DNA of 64,000 nt from Acidimicrobiia bacterium UBA4744 (GTDB lineage Bacteria > Actinomycetota > Acidimicrobiia > Spongiisociales > UBA4744). The DNA is taken from NCBI GenBank assembly GCA_002403855.1, contig DHIO01000022.1:1-64000 (forward strand), given 5' to 3'. Positions 17,485 through 25,894 of the stretch are shown in pieces (positions within the stretch are counted from its first letter, which is position 1; each line of letters opens with the position of its first letter). A program made the position numbers and the translations under genes. The notes below the pieces were generated by a model that was given only the letters and a program-made list of their open reading frames with translations, did no database searches and had not been told where the DNA came from.

Positions 17485-18791
17485 CCTCGTCTCCTCCCTA
17501 GAGCTGCAGTAGTGGCCACCGCGGCGTTCAGTGCTTCGAATCCTTCGTCCGCTTCCTCCTCCGTCAAGGTAAGTGGTGGGGCGACCCGCAGGACGTTTCC
17601 GTGCAGGCCGCCTTTCCCGATCAGTACTCCTCGGGCGCGGGCTTCCTCCATGATGCGGGTAGCCGCCTCGGGGTTGGGTTCGGTGCCGCCCGCCCGGACG
17701 AGCTCCACCCCGATCATCAAGCCCTTGCCCCGAACTTCGGCAACGATCTCGTATCGGTCGGCCAGGTGGTCGATCCGGGACCGGAGATGCCGGCCCACCT
17801 TCAGGGCGTTGGTTTGCAGGTCGTGGTCCAGCAGGTAGTCGAGATTGGCGAGAGCTCCCGTCGTGGCGAGGGGATTGCCCCCGAACGTCGAGATCGAGTT
17901 GGCCGTCAAGCAGTCCATGATCTCTGCCCGGGCGATCACCCCTCCGATCGCCAGCCCGTTTCCGATGCCCTTGGCGAAGGTGATCATGTCGGGAACCATG
18001 CCGTGGGCCTGGTACCCCCAGAAGTGCTCCCCGGTCCGTCCCCATCCGGTCTGCACCTCATCTGAGATGAACAGGATCCCGTGCTCGTCGAGCACCTCTT
18101 TCATGGCTCCAAAGAAGCCGTCCGGCGGGGTCGCAAAACCGCCCACACCCTGAATGGGTTCGGCGATCATGCAAGCCACCTCACCGGAGACGGCCACGTT
18201 CAGCAGGTCCCGAAGGTCTTCCACACAAGCTGCAGTGAATTCGTCGTCGGGCAGGTGGCCGAAGGGGCTGCGGAGGCGATAGCCGCCGTGCACATAGGTC
18301 ACGCTCAACGGACTGAGACTGGTCGGAGACCAGGACCGGTTGCCGGTCAACGACACCGCCGCGAAGGAGCGGCCGTGGTAGCTGTTGCGGATCGCCAGCA
18401 CCTCGTTGGACTGCCGGTAGGTTGTGGCCAGCAACATGGCGGCGTCGTTGGCTTCGGTACCGGAGTTGGTGAAGAACACCTTGGCGTTGGGGATTCCCGA
18501 AAGCTCGGCCAGCTTCTCGGCCAGTTCGATCTGTTGTTCGATGAGGTAGAGCGTCGATGTGTGGAGGATACGCCCGGCTTGCTCACGGATCGCCTCGACT
18601 ACATCCGGCACGTTGTGGCCGGTCATGGTGGTGAGGATGCCTCCGAAGAAGTCGAGGTACTCATTGCCTTCCGCGTCGCGCACCCGCCGCCCCTCGCCCT
18701 CGACCAACGCGACCGGCTCCTCGTAGTAGAGGGCCAGCCAGGACGGAAGCACCCGGTCGTGTCGCTTGTGAAGCTGTTCGTGTAGTCCCAT
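17481..18791 (-). CDS. Class III aminotransferase (PLP), beta-alanine/omega-amino acid type
   Basis: 436 residues, complete. PLP-binding Lys274 in 'MITFAKGIGNGLAIGG', Asp244 in 'LFISDEVQTGWGRTG', 'FTNSGTEANDAAMLLA' for cofactor phosphate binding, and 'STFGGNPLATTGALANLDY'. The branch resembles alanine-glyoxylate aminotransferase 2/beta-alanine transaminases. Context fits removal of the amino group from beta-alanine or beta-aminoisobutyrate, the end products of reductive pyrimidine breakdown: a beta-ureidopropionase stub lies 17 bases upstream and a dihydropyrimidinase stub overlaps its stop codon. It appears to be the only intact gene of that operon and may now serve other omega-amino acids. 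Confidence 0.9.
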   Translation of the reverse strand: MGLHEQLHKRHDRVLPSWLALYYEEPVALVEGEGRRVRDAEGNEYLDFFGGILTTMTGHNVPDVVEAIREQAGRILHTSTLYLIEQQIELAEKLAELSGIPNAKVFFTNSGTEANDAAMLLATTYRQSNEVLAIRNSYHGRSFAAVSLTGNRSWSPTSLSPLSVTYVHGGYRLRSPFGHLPDDEFTAACVEDLRDLLNVAVSGEVACMIAEPIQGVGGFATPPDGFFGAMKEVLDEHGILFISDEVQTGWGRTGEHFWGYQAHGMVPDMITFAKGIGNGLAIGGVIARAEIMDCLTANSISTFGGNPLATTGALANLDYLLDHDLQTNALKVGRHLRSRIDHLADRYEIVAEVRGKGLMIGVELVRAGGTEPNPEAATRIMEEARARGVLIGKGGLHGNVLRVAPPLTLTEEEADEGFEALNAAVATTAALGRRRG

Positions 18792-18808
18792 CGGTTCCTC
18801 TCGATCTA

Positions 18809-19243
18809 TTAGGGAGCCACCAGGTCGTGGTATGCGTCGGGCCGCCTATCCCCGTAGAAGGCCCATTGTGTCCGCATTTCGTCGATCATGTCGAGATCGA
18901 GGTCTCGAACCACCCCGTCGATATCCGAGGCCGAACCTTCGACGATTTGCCCGCGCGGGTCGCAGAGGTAGGACGAACCGTAGTAGTCGTTGTCGCCGAA
19001 CGGTCCCCCACCTACCCGGTTGATCGCACCGACGAAGTACCCGTTGGCCACTGCGGCGGCCGCTTGTTCAAGAATCCAGAGGTACATGGACAGTCCGCGG
19101 CTCGTCGCCGACGGATTGAACACGATCCTGGCGCCGTTGAGACCGAGTGCCCGCCATCCTTCCGGGAAGTGACGGTCGTAGCCTACGTAGACGCCGATCC
19201 GCCCGACGGCGGTGTCGAAGATCGGGTACCCCGTGTTGGCCAT
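18809..19243 (-). pseudogene. N-carbamoyl-beta-alanine amidohydrolase (beta-ureidopropionase), 3' part only
   Basis: 144 codons matching the C-terminal half of nitrilase-superfamily beta-ureidopropionases: 'FPEGWRALGLNGARIVFNPS', 'AAVANGYFVGAINRVG', 'YGSSYLCDPRGQIVEG'. The N-terminal half with the catalytic Glu and Lys is missing. At the position of the catalytic Cys ('ICYDRHFPEGW' in relatives) it reads 'VGYDRHFPEGW': codon GGC (Gly) instead of TGC, one base change. The stub nevertheless begins with ATG after a strong GAGGAGGGG, so a short inactive product could be made. Confidence 0.82.
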
Positions 19244-19285
19244 TGCCGTCCCCTCCTCTCACCGGCAATCCTGTGATACCTGCTC

Positions 19286-19390
19286 CTAGGCCGGCTCAAT
19301 CATGCGGATGGCGCCTTCCGTGCAGACGTGCACACACAAGGAACAGCCGTCGCACTTATCGGCCAGGAACACCGGATACATCCACAGAAC
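19286..19390 (-). pseudogene. 4Fe-4S ferredoxin tail (probable PreA-type dihydropyrimidine dehydrogenase remnant)
   Basis: An open stretch of about 34 codons ending at TAG (19286-19288) reads 'LADKCDGCSLCVHVCTEGAI', a classic CxxCxxCxxxC cluster motif, followed by 'RMIEPA'. A ferredoxin-like C-terminus of this kind ends the PreA-type subunit of dihydropyrimidine dehydrogenase. With the ureidopropionase and hydantoinase stubs downstream, I infer it is the tail of the first pathway enzyme. The identity is less certain than the motif itself, because the Fe-S tail alone is not specific. Confidence 0.55.
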
Positions 19391-19463
19391 TGACGGCAAG
19401 AAGGTCCTTCCACGCCCTTTCGACCGGATCGTGGGCGGCATTGCCGATGACGGTGACGGTCAC
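19356..19463 (-). other. Short ORF with good ribosome site that runs into the ferredoxin stub in another frame
   Basis: A GTG at 19463 preceded by GGAGG opens a 35-codon frame starting 'VTVTVIGNAAHDPVERAWKD' and stopping within the ferredoxin stub. It may be the 5' end of the operon's first gene, joined to the ferredoxin tail by a deletion with frameshift. I do not recognise the encoded sequence. Confidence 0.35.
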
Positions 19464-19605
19464 GGCCACCTCCGATGATCGGACCTACTCACACTAACCG
19501 TCGGATACGAGCGGTTGCCGAGCGAGCGGTTCCTTCCCGTGTGTGACGGATGGGTGGTGGCGATTGCACGGCATAGTGCTCGTCATCCCTCTCGCGTGAA
19601 GGGCG

Positions 19606-19626
19606 CGCTCTCCAAACCGGAGGGCG
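19606..19626. promoter_or_regulatory. Hairpin upstream of the cupin gene
   Basis: CGCTCTCC (19606-19613) pairs with GGAGGGCG (19619-19626), one G-T pair, loop AAACC. It lies 39 bases before the cupin TTG start; it could be a leader hairpin or a terminator. Confidence 0.3.
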
Positions 19627-19665
19627 AGTTTCACTAACCTCGAACCAACCCATCAGGGAGGGGCT

Positions 19666-20055
19666 TTGGAACACACGCCGGCGGAAGGAATCAGTTGGGT
19701 TGCGGCGGGCGATGAACACTTCACGGGAACGGTCTTCTTCGGCCCGTTGTCGGCGGCTCTGGACCGCTCCCTCTACGCTCTCGGTGTTCTGTTCGAGCCC
19801 GGAGCACGGACCGATTGGCACACCCATCCCGACGGCCAGGTTCTCTACATCACGTCTGGTGCCGGCAAGGTACAGACGGACGATGGGGAAACGGTGCGGG
19901 TGTCGGCCGGGGACGTCGTGTTCTCACCGGCCGGGGAGAAGCACTGGCACGGGGCAACCGAGACCAGCCACATGATGCACCTCTCGCTTACAACCGGTGG
20001 AGCGACGGAATGGCTCACCCAGAAGGTGAGTGACGAGGACTACCGGCGCGGTTGA
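19666..20055 (+). CDS. Single-domain cupin protein
   Basis: 129 residues from a TTG start with GGGAGGGG just upstream. Cupin motif 1 'GARTDWHTHPDGQVLYITSG' and motif 2 'SPAGEKHWHGATETS' provide three His ligands for a metal. The sequence resembles small cupins related to (R)-hydroxynitrile lyase and carboxymuconolactone-type cupins; the reaction cannot be fixed. Divergently arranged with the decayed pyrimidine operon. Confidence 0.85.
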   Translation: MEHTPAEGISWVAAGDEHFTGTVFFGPLSAALDRSLYALGVLFEPGARTDWHTHPDGQVLYITSGAGKVQTDDGETVRVSAGDVVFSPAGEKHWHGATETSHMMHLSLTTGGATEWLTQKVSDEDYRRG

Positions 20056-20288
20056 TACCGGTAACAGAGCCGGCGGGCATCGGTCGGACCACCCGGAAGA
20101 CGCTCCAGGACGCCGATCCTTCTCGCACCGGGTGGACGAAAGAGTCCGAAGCGGTTGTCGTGCACGAGTGATCCCGTTTCAGACGCTCCGGCCGACCCTG
20201 CAAGTGGTCCGCATGGTCACAAAGATCACGTGGGCTTGCGGCACCGGCAAATACGCGACGCCGACCGCTCGTTGCACCTGCCACTCCG

Positions 20289-21440
20289 ATGGGTGTGCTA
20301 CCTTCGCAGCCCGTGACGAGCCTTGCAGCAACTCTGCGACGATACCGACTGTTGACCCGGGGAGTATTCACGAATCGGGACGGCCCCGATCTCGCCCATC
20401 TACGTGCGATCGAGGACCCCGAAGAGTTCGTGTGGGCCATCCTGCCTCACGCCGCGAGGAGTTTCGCCGCCAGCATCCTGACGCTCCCTTCGGGCAAGGC
20501 CCGAGTCGCCGCGGTGGCCTATCTGTACTGCCGCATGCTCGATACGATCGAGGATCTTCATCCCGACGCTGCTTCACGTCCGGACCTGCTGACCGAGTTC
20601 GGTCGCCGGTTGACAGACGACCCGCCGCCTCCGGTCACTCCTATCCCCGACCGCTGGGCGCGGGACGATCGCGATCGAGCCCACCTTCTCCTCGTGGCGC
20701 GGTGTGGACTGGTCGATGAGGTCTTCGGCTCGCTGTCTCCTCCGGATCGCGACAACATCTGCACCCTGGTGTCGGCAATGGCGAAAGGAATGGCCCGGTC
20801 CTCCCGGCAATTCGACCGGCAGGGAGGGGTGCTGACCTCCGACGAGCAGCTATTGGCCTATTGCGACGCGGTCATCGGCGAGCCGGCGTTGTTCACCTTC
20901 AGGATGCTCGTCGACGTCCCAGTCGACGAGATGATCGAACGGGATGTGATGGCGGTGGCCGAGATGATTCAGCTGGCAAATATCACGCGGGACATCGACC
21001 GCGATCTCGAGCGCGGCATCGCCTACGACGCGTCTCTGAGTCCCTTCCTCGGCGGGTCGGAAAACGCGCAGAGGAAGAGAGTCGTCCGGGCGGCGCGGCA
21101 GCACATGGTCTATCTGGCGCTCTCGCGAGCTCCGGCCTACGGACGACTCGTCGAGATCGCCGGTTTCCGTCCGATCAGTGAAGCGCGGGGCGCGGCCGTC
21201 ATGATGCTGCTGTTCACCGATCGCTACTACCGCTCGGCCATGGCCGCAATAGGATCCTCACCCTGGGAAGGCCCGAACCTCGTGTGGAGCCTCTATCTTT
21301 CCGCCGCCCTGGCTGCGGTTTCGCCGGCGTGGGCGCAACGGGTCATCGCCCGGACCGAACGGAACTTTGTTCGGGCCGCACTCCGGATCGCAGACAACCC
21401 CACGGGGATCGAAATCCGGAGTGATACCGGACCCCGCTGA
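20289..21440 (+). CDS. Squalene/phytoene synthase family protein
   Basis: 383 residues. Head-to-head prenyl transferase of the trans-isoprenoid class: first Asp motif 'CRMLDTIEDLH' (D85, D89), 'GMARSSRQFDRQGGVLT', and second Asp-rich motif 'ANITRDIDRDLERGIAY' (residues 230-243). It would join two C15 or C20 prenyl diphosphates to make squalene, phytoene or a presqualene intermediate. No desaturase, squalene-hopene cyclase or hpn gene lies next to it, so the product is unknown. ATG 20289 or GTG 20313 are both possible starts. About 45 residues of N-terminal extension precede the usual family start. Confidence 0.85.
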   Translation: MGVLPSQPVTSLAATLRRYRLLTRGVFTNRDGPDLAHLRAIEDPEEFVWAILPHAARSFAASILTLPSGKARVAAVAYLYCRMLDTIEDLHPDAASRPDLLTEFGRRLTDDPPPPVTPIPDRWARDDRDRAHLLLVARCGLVDEVFGSLSPPDRDNICTLVSAMAKGMARSSRQFDRQGGVLTSDEQLLAYCDAVIGEPALFTFRMLVDVPVDEMIERDVMAVAEMIQLANITRDIDRDLERGIAYDASLSPFLGGSENAQRKRVVRAARQHMVYLALSRAPAYGRLVEIAGFRPISEARGAAVMMLLFTDRYYRSAMAAIGSSPWEGPNLVWSLYLSAALAAVSPAWAQRVIARTERNFVRAALRIADNPTGIEIRSDTGPR

Positions 21441-21492
21441 CAGCGGAACCGGATGTCCGGCGTGGGGGTGCAGGTCCGCGTGGTCGGTCGGG

Positions 21493-21681
21493 CTACTTCC
21501 TGACCCAAAAGGTGTAGCCGCAATGGGGACACTCCATTTCCACCTCCACGCCGGTCCACCAGTTTCCTCTATGAGTCTTGCCGGTCTGGCGGTACGCTCT
21601 GACCGGCACGGACTCTCCGCAGCGGTCGCATGGTTTCGTTGTCACCCTCTGCCACCAGTCCCGCAGCCACTCCAGCATCAC
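21493..21681 (-). CDS. 62-residue zinc-ribbon miniprotein (copy 1)
   Basis: Small protein with four cysteines in two CxxC knuckles: 'KPCDRCGES' (C18, C21) and 'MECPHCGYTFWVRK' (C51, C54), expected to bind one zinc ion. It begins 'MMLEWLRDWWQRV', an amphipathic helix rich in Trp. A close paralogue is at 38253-38444 (same head, same tail 'FWVRK'). Start is the GTG at 21681 or the adjacent ATG. Function unknown; possible nucleic-acid or protein adaptor. Convergent with the prenyl synthase gene. Confidence 0.7.
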   Translation of the reverse strand: MMLEWLRDWWQRVTTKPCDRCGESVPVRAYRQTGKTHRGNWWTGVEVEMECPHCGYTFWVRK

Positions 21682-21813
21682 CGAAAACTACGCCTCGGAA
21701 AGCACTCGGTCAATTCTGTTGCGTGGCGGTTTCCGGCCCAGAAGAGACGTCCGGCCCTAGTTGGCGTCCCGCATCTCGCGATACGTTTGCGGCAGTCCTG
21801 AAGGGGATCAGAC

Positions 21814-22506
21814 GTGCGTCGACGAACACTGGTGGTGGTGGTCGCGTCGCTGCTCACGGTCGTTGCGGGGTGCACCGTCGGGTCGGGGAACATGACCACC
21901 GAGTCCCGTGATGTGAGCGGTTTCGATGAGATCGTGTTGATGACCAGCGGTGACGTCAACGTCGAGGTGACCGGCTCGGAATCGCTGGAGATCGACGCTG
22001 AGGACAACATCATCTCGCTCCTGACCAGCGAGGTGGTCGACGGCAGGCTCGAGCTGGGCTCGAGCGATGCCTTTTCGACCACTCGGAGAATCACCTACAC
22101 GATCACCGCCGCCGAGCTGGTAGGGGTCACGGTTATGGGGTCGGGGGACGTGGACGCCTCTCGGGTCGACACCGACTTCTTCGAGGCCACCGTCACCGGT
22201 TCCGGGGACCTCAAACTCTCCCTAGCCTGCTCCCGCCTCGAGGCCACCGTCACCGGTTCCGGGAACATCAATCCTTCCGGCACGTGCGCCGATCTCGAAG
22301 TGACCATATCCGGGTCGGGGAAGTTCAACGGCGACGACCTAGAGGCAGCCACCGCAGCGGTGACCGTGTCGGGCAGTGGCAACGCAGAAGTCAACGTTGC
22401 CGACGCCCTGGACGTGCGTATCAGCGGCTCGGGTGACGTGCGATACAGCGGCGACCCGTCCGTCACCCAGGACGTCAGTGGATCCGGCGGCGTGTCGCAA
22501 CGCTGA
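21814..22506 (+). CDS. Head-GIN/DUF2807 beta-helix lipoprotein
   Basis: 230 residues from GTG. Signal and lipobox 'VASLLTVVAGCTVGSGN'. The body is a run of short beta-strand repeats of the DUF2807 'putative auto-transporter adhesin, head GIN' type, with recurring 'VTGSGD', 'VTGSGN', 'ISGSGK', 'VSGSGN' and 'ISGSGD' turns every 18-20 residues, implying a right-handed beta-helix on the outer face of the membrane. Function of the family is unknown. It is convergent, 18 bases apart, with another DUF2807 lipoprotein gene. Confidence 0.85.
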   Translation: MRRRTLVVVVASLLTVVAGCTVGSGNMTTESRDVSGFDEIVLMTSGDVNVEVTGSESLEIDAEDNIISLLTSEVVDGRLELGSSDAFSTTRRITYTITAAELVGVTVMGSGDVDASRVDTDFFEATVTGSGDLKLSLACSRLEATVTGSGNINPSGTCADLEVTISGSGKFNGDDLEAATAAVTVSGSGNAEVNVADALDVRISGSGDVRYSGDPSVTQDVSGSGGVSQR

Positions 22507-22524
22507 CAACCAGCGAAAACCGCC

Positions 22525-23130
22525 TCAGGGCGCCGACGATACTCTGCCGCCACCCGACGTATTCACGCGCATGCTTCCGCCGCAGCTTACCGTTAGGTCC
22601 GCCCCGTTGGTCACCTCGCCGCTCACCTCGCCCGTCACGCAGACCGTTATCTGCGCGCCGTTGTCCCCGTCGACTTCCGCCGTAGCGGCCTCGAGGGCGC
22701 CGGCATCGAGTTGAGCGCCGTTGTTCACCGACAAAGCCACTTCCTCGACGGAACCCGTGACCTCGACTTGGGCGCCGTTGTTCACAGAGACATCCTTGAG
22801 AGCTGCCACCGTCCCCGCCACGTCGAAGCCCTGGGTCGGAGTGACCCCACCCATTCGATTGGACGTGACGGTCAGTTTGCCGCCCGACACTTTGGTAGTG
22901 AGGAACTCCTGAAGATTGGAGTCGGTCGTGACCTCGAGAACCACATCACCGGTAGCGGTGGGATCGACTGTGAGGTAAACCCGGACTCCGTTGTCGGCGT
23001 CGAGAGCGTCGAATTCCGAAACGGTGCGGGTCTCGGTCACTCCCTCGCCGTTGCCTTGGAGGGATGTGGAACCGTCGCAGGCGGCCAGCGCCAGCGCTCC
23101 CAGCAGAATCAAGAATGCCGTCCGTTTCAT
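22525..23130 (-). CDS. Head-GIN/DUF2807 beta-helix lipoprotein
   Basis: 201 residues from the ATG at 23130, which has GGAG upstream. Signal and lipobox 'FLILLGALALAACDG'. Beta-helix turns here are of the 'VNNGAQ', 'DNGAQ', 'TNGAD' kind rather than the GSG turns of its neighbour, so the two are distant paralogues. 'TRTVSEFDALDADNGVRVYL' is the typical DUF2807 opening. Role unknown, presumably an envelope surface structure. Confidence 0.85.
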   Translation of the reverse strand: MKRTAFLILLGALALAACDGSTSLQGNGEGVTETRTVSEFDALDADNGVRVYLTVDPTATGDVVLEVTTDSNLQEFLTTKVSGGKLTVTSNRMGGVTPTQGFDVAGTVAALKDVSVNNGAQVEVTGSVEEVALSVNNGAQLDAGALEAATAEVDGDNGAQITVCVTGEVSGEVTNGADLTVSCGGSMRVNTSGGGRVSSAP

Positions 23131-23438
23131 CGTCGGGGCTCCTTTTCGCTGCCGCTGTGTTTGAAACAAGGCAAGCCTACGCTTCGCGCTGCTGCACCGA
23201 GCCGACCCGGCACAGGCCCCGCACCGTCGGCGACGGTCGTCACCACCCCGACCAGGTTGTGATGAGGCATGATCACCAAGGGAGGACGGTGAAGGGCGGT
23301 CCGGGAGCTTGTCGACCGTCGGATGCGAACTCTCTCGACGCGATCGACCGGTTCTTGCTCGTCCGCCCGAACGCCCCGCTCTCCCCCGCAATCGGCGTCC
23401 TCGCCGGGCCGGGCCGGCGGCCGGATACCATCAAGTCG
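23131..23438. other. 308-base divergent intergenic region
   Basis: Lies between the start codons of the DUF2807 lipoprotein and the nucleotide hydrolase gene. It must contain both promoters. The plus frame of the hydrolase is open through it but shows no homology. I see no other gene, repeat or hairpin worth naming. Confidence 0.4.
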
Positions 23439-23858
23439 ATGAACATCTATTTCGCCGCATCGATCCGCGGCGGTCGCCGCGATGAAGATATCTACCGTCG
23501 ACTCATCGACGAGTTGCGGCACCACGGCGCGGTCCAGACCGAGCAGGTGGCCCTTCCCGAGGACGAGGAACGGGGCATGACCGACCGGGAGATCCACGGG
23601 CGAGACATGGCGTGGCTGGAGGACGCGGACGTCATGGTCGCTGAGGTGACCACCCCCAGCCTCGGGGTGGGATATGAGCTCGCCAACGCGGAGCGGCTCG
23701 GGCTGGAGATCCTCTGCCTCTTCAGGCCGTCCTCGGGCAGAAGGCTATCGGCGATGGTGGCCGGGTCCCCTCGCATGAGAGTGGTTCCCTATGAGACAAT
23801 TGCCGATGCCAAGGATGCTATCGCGGCCTTTCTGACCAGGCTGGACGGTGGCAAATAG
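23439..23858 (+). CDS. Nucleoside 2-deoxyribosyltransferase-like / DNPH1-type hydrolase
   Basis: 139 residues from the ATG at 23439. 'MNIYFAASIRGGRRDEDIY' is the opening motif of the 2'-deoxynucleoside 5'-phosphate N-hydrolase (DNPH1/Rcl) branch; 'EIHGRDMAWLEDADVMVAEV' and 'PSLGVGYELANAERLGLEIL' contain the catalytic Glu and the substrate-pocket residues. The branch cleaves the glycosidic bond of deoxynucleoside monophosphates, removing damaged nucleotides. Length fits. A GTTCTCC/GGAGAAC inverted repeat (23866-23901) follows the stop. Confidence 0.82.
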   Translation: MNIYFAASIRGGRRDEDIYRRLIDELRHHGAVQTEQVALPEDEERGMTDREIHGRDMAWLEDADVMVAEVTTPSLGVGYELANAERLGLEILCLFRPSSGRRLSAMVAGSPRMRVVPYETIADAKDAIAAFLTRLDGGK

Positions 23859-24087
23859 TCGGGCGGTTCTCCGAGGTTGGACGGGGACTGCTCTGGAGAA
23901 CGCAGTGCCGGTTGAATCATGCCGATACCCCTTGCCAAACGGTCTTGTCCCTCTGTTGAGGGTGCGGCCCTGGATCAGATCTCTCCCCGCCGGGCTCGGG
24001 CGCCGGGTCCGGCATCGTCGATCTCGCGTCGCAACCGAGGCGACACGGTGCAACACGACGATGGATTCAATCCCCTTCGAGGAACCG

Positions 24088-24309
24088 TCACACGGCAGAT
24101 GGGCGTTCGGCGGAACCGGTGAGGTGTGCCTTGAGGGCGACGAGTTCGTCGGCGGACGGCGGTCGGTTCGGATCGAGCCGGCGTTCCAGAGCTTCCTCGC
24201 AGCTGAGGTCGACCTCGGTACTACGGATAACGGCCACGCAGACGACGGTGATCTCGATCTCGCTCAGTTCACCGTCCCCGGTGAACGCGGTTCCGCAGGG
24301 CTTCGGCAT
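24088..24309 (-). CDS. Small hypothetical protein
   Basis: 73 residues from an ATG at 24309, beginning 'MPKPCGTAFTGDGELSEIEI' and containing a charged helical stretch 'LERRLDPNRPPSADELVALK'. Composition is protein-like and unlike a shadow frame, but I recognise no family. It lies 50 bases downstream of the EamA transporter gene on the same strand and may be co-transcribed with it. Confidence 0.4.
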   Translation of the reverse strand: MPKPCGTAFTGDGELSEIEITVVCVAVIRSTEVDLSCEEALERRLDPNRPPSADELVALKAHLTGSAERPSAV

Positions 24310-24359
24310 GCGAGAGGCCTCGATGGGCGGGTCCTCTGCGCCGGGAACTGAATTTCGCC

Positions 24360-25292
24360 CTACGAGCCGGTTGCCAGCGAGGTTTGCGCCACTACCCCAA
24401 TCTCTTCCGGATCCCGGGCACCCAGCAGACTCATCCAGGTAATCGCCCCCGCCAGCACCAGAACCCCTACCCACTGAGAGAAGGTCAGGACCGCCCCAAA
24501 TGCCAGGTAGTTGACCATCGCCGCCGACAGGGGGAAGGCCAGCTCGGCCACCGTCGCCGCCGAGGCGGGAGTGCGGGACAGCCCCCGGTAGTAGAGGAGC
24601 ATCGCCCCCAACCCGGGCACCAGCGCCAGCACCACGATGGCCAGAACATCCTGGCCGCCGGTCACCCCCACCGGGGCTCCCGGTTGCAGCAGCCAAATCA
24701 ACCCGGCCACCGGCATGCCGATAGCGAACCGCCAGGCCGTCAACTCACGGAACTCCAGGCTGCCCGACATGCGACGACCCAGCACCGTCCCCATCCCCCA
24801 TAGGGCGGCGGCCCCGACGGCCAGGAGGGCGGGCGCCAGCTGAGAGACCGACACCTGCAGAGGGTCGGGAAACGCAATGAGATAGGCGCCGCCCAAACCG
24901 GTGGCCAGGAACAGCCAAAAACGAGGCAGCAGCGCCTCGCCGAGAAGCAGTCGAGCACCCAGCACGGCGACCAGCGGTTGGAGTTTCTGGAGTAGGAGCG
25001 GAGTGTTGGGATCCCCGTAGGAGAAGGCGGCGGTGAAGAGGATTGTTGCGGTTGCCGAAGCTCCCGCACCAATCAGAACCAGGGCCACCCAATCGCCTAC
25101 TCCCAGCCGCAGCACTTTTTGGTACGACCGGATCAGCCAGGGAGCCGTCACTACCACCAGCACCAGATGCTCGAAGAACACCACCGTCGCCGCCGGCAGC
25201 TCGAGAGCCAGACCACGCCGAAACAACGCATCGGTCCCCCATAGGGCGGCTGCCAGAGCCACCAGTGCAATCCCGGTCTTGCGTTGCGCCAT
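24360..25292 (-). CDS. EamA/DMT-superfamily transporter
   Basis: 310 residues with ten predicted membrane helices in two EamA repeats (about residues 8-140 and 150-290). 'AALWGTDALFRRGLALELPA' is the typical first-helix motif and 'VGAAALWGMGTVLGRRM' its counterpart in the second half. The superfamily exports metabolites such as amino acids or nucleosides; the substrate cannot be told. GGAGG precedes the ATG. Confidence 0.87.
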   Translation of the reverse strand: MAQRKTGIALVALAAALWGTDALFRRGLALELPAATVVFFEHLVLVVVTAPWLIRSYQKVLRLGVGDWVALVLIGAGASATATILFTAAFSYGDPNTPLLLQKLQPLVAVLGARLLLGEALLPRFWLFLATGLGGAYLIAFPDPLQVSVSQLAPALLAVGAAALWGMGTVLGRRMSGSLEFRELTAWRFAIGMPVAGLIWLLQPGAPVGVTGGQDVLAIVVLALVPGLGAMLLYYRGLSRTPASAATVAELAFPLSAAMVNYLAFGAVLTFSQWVGVLVLAGAITWMSLLGARDPEEIGVVAQTSLATGS

Positions 25293-25417
25293 CGGTCCTC
25301 CAAAGAGAGCGCCAAGATAGCCGCTACCACGTACTGGCTTCGGCCGAGTGGTCCCGAACCTCGACCTGCTGCTCCACTACCGCAACGAAGCGGATGGCTC
25401 CACCGAGTCCGGCGGAA

Positions 25418-25894
25418 CTAAAGGATGGGCAAGACCGCGGCCAGAACGATGTATCCGATCCAGCCGATGGCCGAGGCCAGCACGGCCTGACCGGTCGATA
25501 CGTCCAAACCCTCACGTACCGCGACAACCGTCGCCACCAGGGCCCAGATTGCACCGATCCAGCCGAAGAACGGGATGATCCCCAGCACCCGCGGAGATTG
25601 CGCGAACCCGGTCACGCGCAGCATTTCGCCGTAGTCCGAGGTTCCTCCCATCAGGCGAACCCCAACCCAGTAGGTGATGCCCGCCCAGACCAGCCACCCG
25701 ATGACCGCGCTGATGGCGCCGACGATGACCAGCCGGAAAAAGGACCCCTCCACGACGAACCAGACTCCCAGCGCCGACAGTACGGCGGCAATGAGGACGA
25801 CGGCCGTGGCCTGGCCATTGAACTTCTCGTCTTCTTCGACCGTCGCGTAGAAACTCACGTCCAGTTTTGCGGCACGGATCATGTTCTGGATCAT
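25418..25894 (-). CDS. Yip1-domain membrane protein
   Basis: 158 residues with five predicted membrane helices, matching bacterial Yip1/YIF1-like proteins: 'IRAAKLDVSFYATVEEDEKF' at the N-terminus, 'GGTSDYGEMLRVTGFAQSP' before the fourth helix. Function unknown. A purine-rich GGGAGAGG ribosome site precedes the ATG. Confidence 0.78.
   Translation of the reverse strand: MIQNMIRAAKLDVSFYATVEEDEKFNGQATAVVLIAAVLSALGVWFVVEGSFFRLVIVGAISAVIGWLVWAGITYWVGVRLMGGTSDYGEMLRVTGFAQSPRVLGIIPFFGWIGAIWALVATVVAVREGLDVSTGQAVLASAIGWIGYIVLAAVLPIL

Noticed and set aside
16930..18045. A 371-codon minus-strand open frame ending within the histidine kinase region
   Set aside because: Only its middle piece (the dihydropyrimidinase stub) matches a known protein; the rest is a shadow of the aminotransferase and the kinase.
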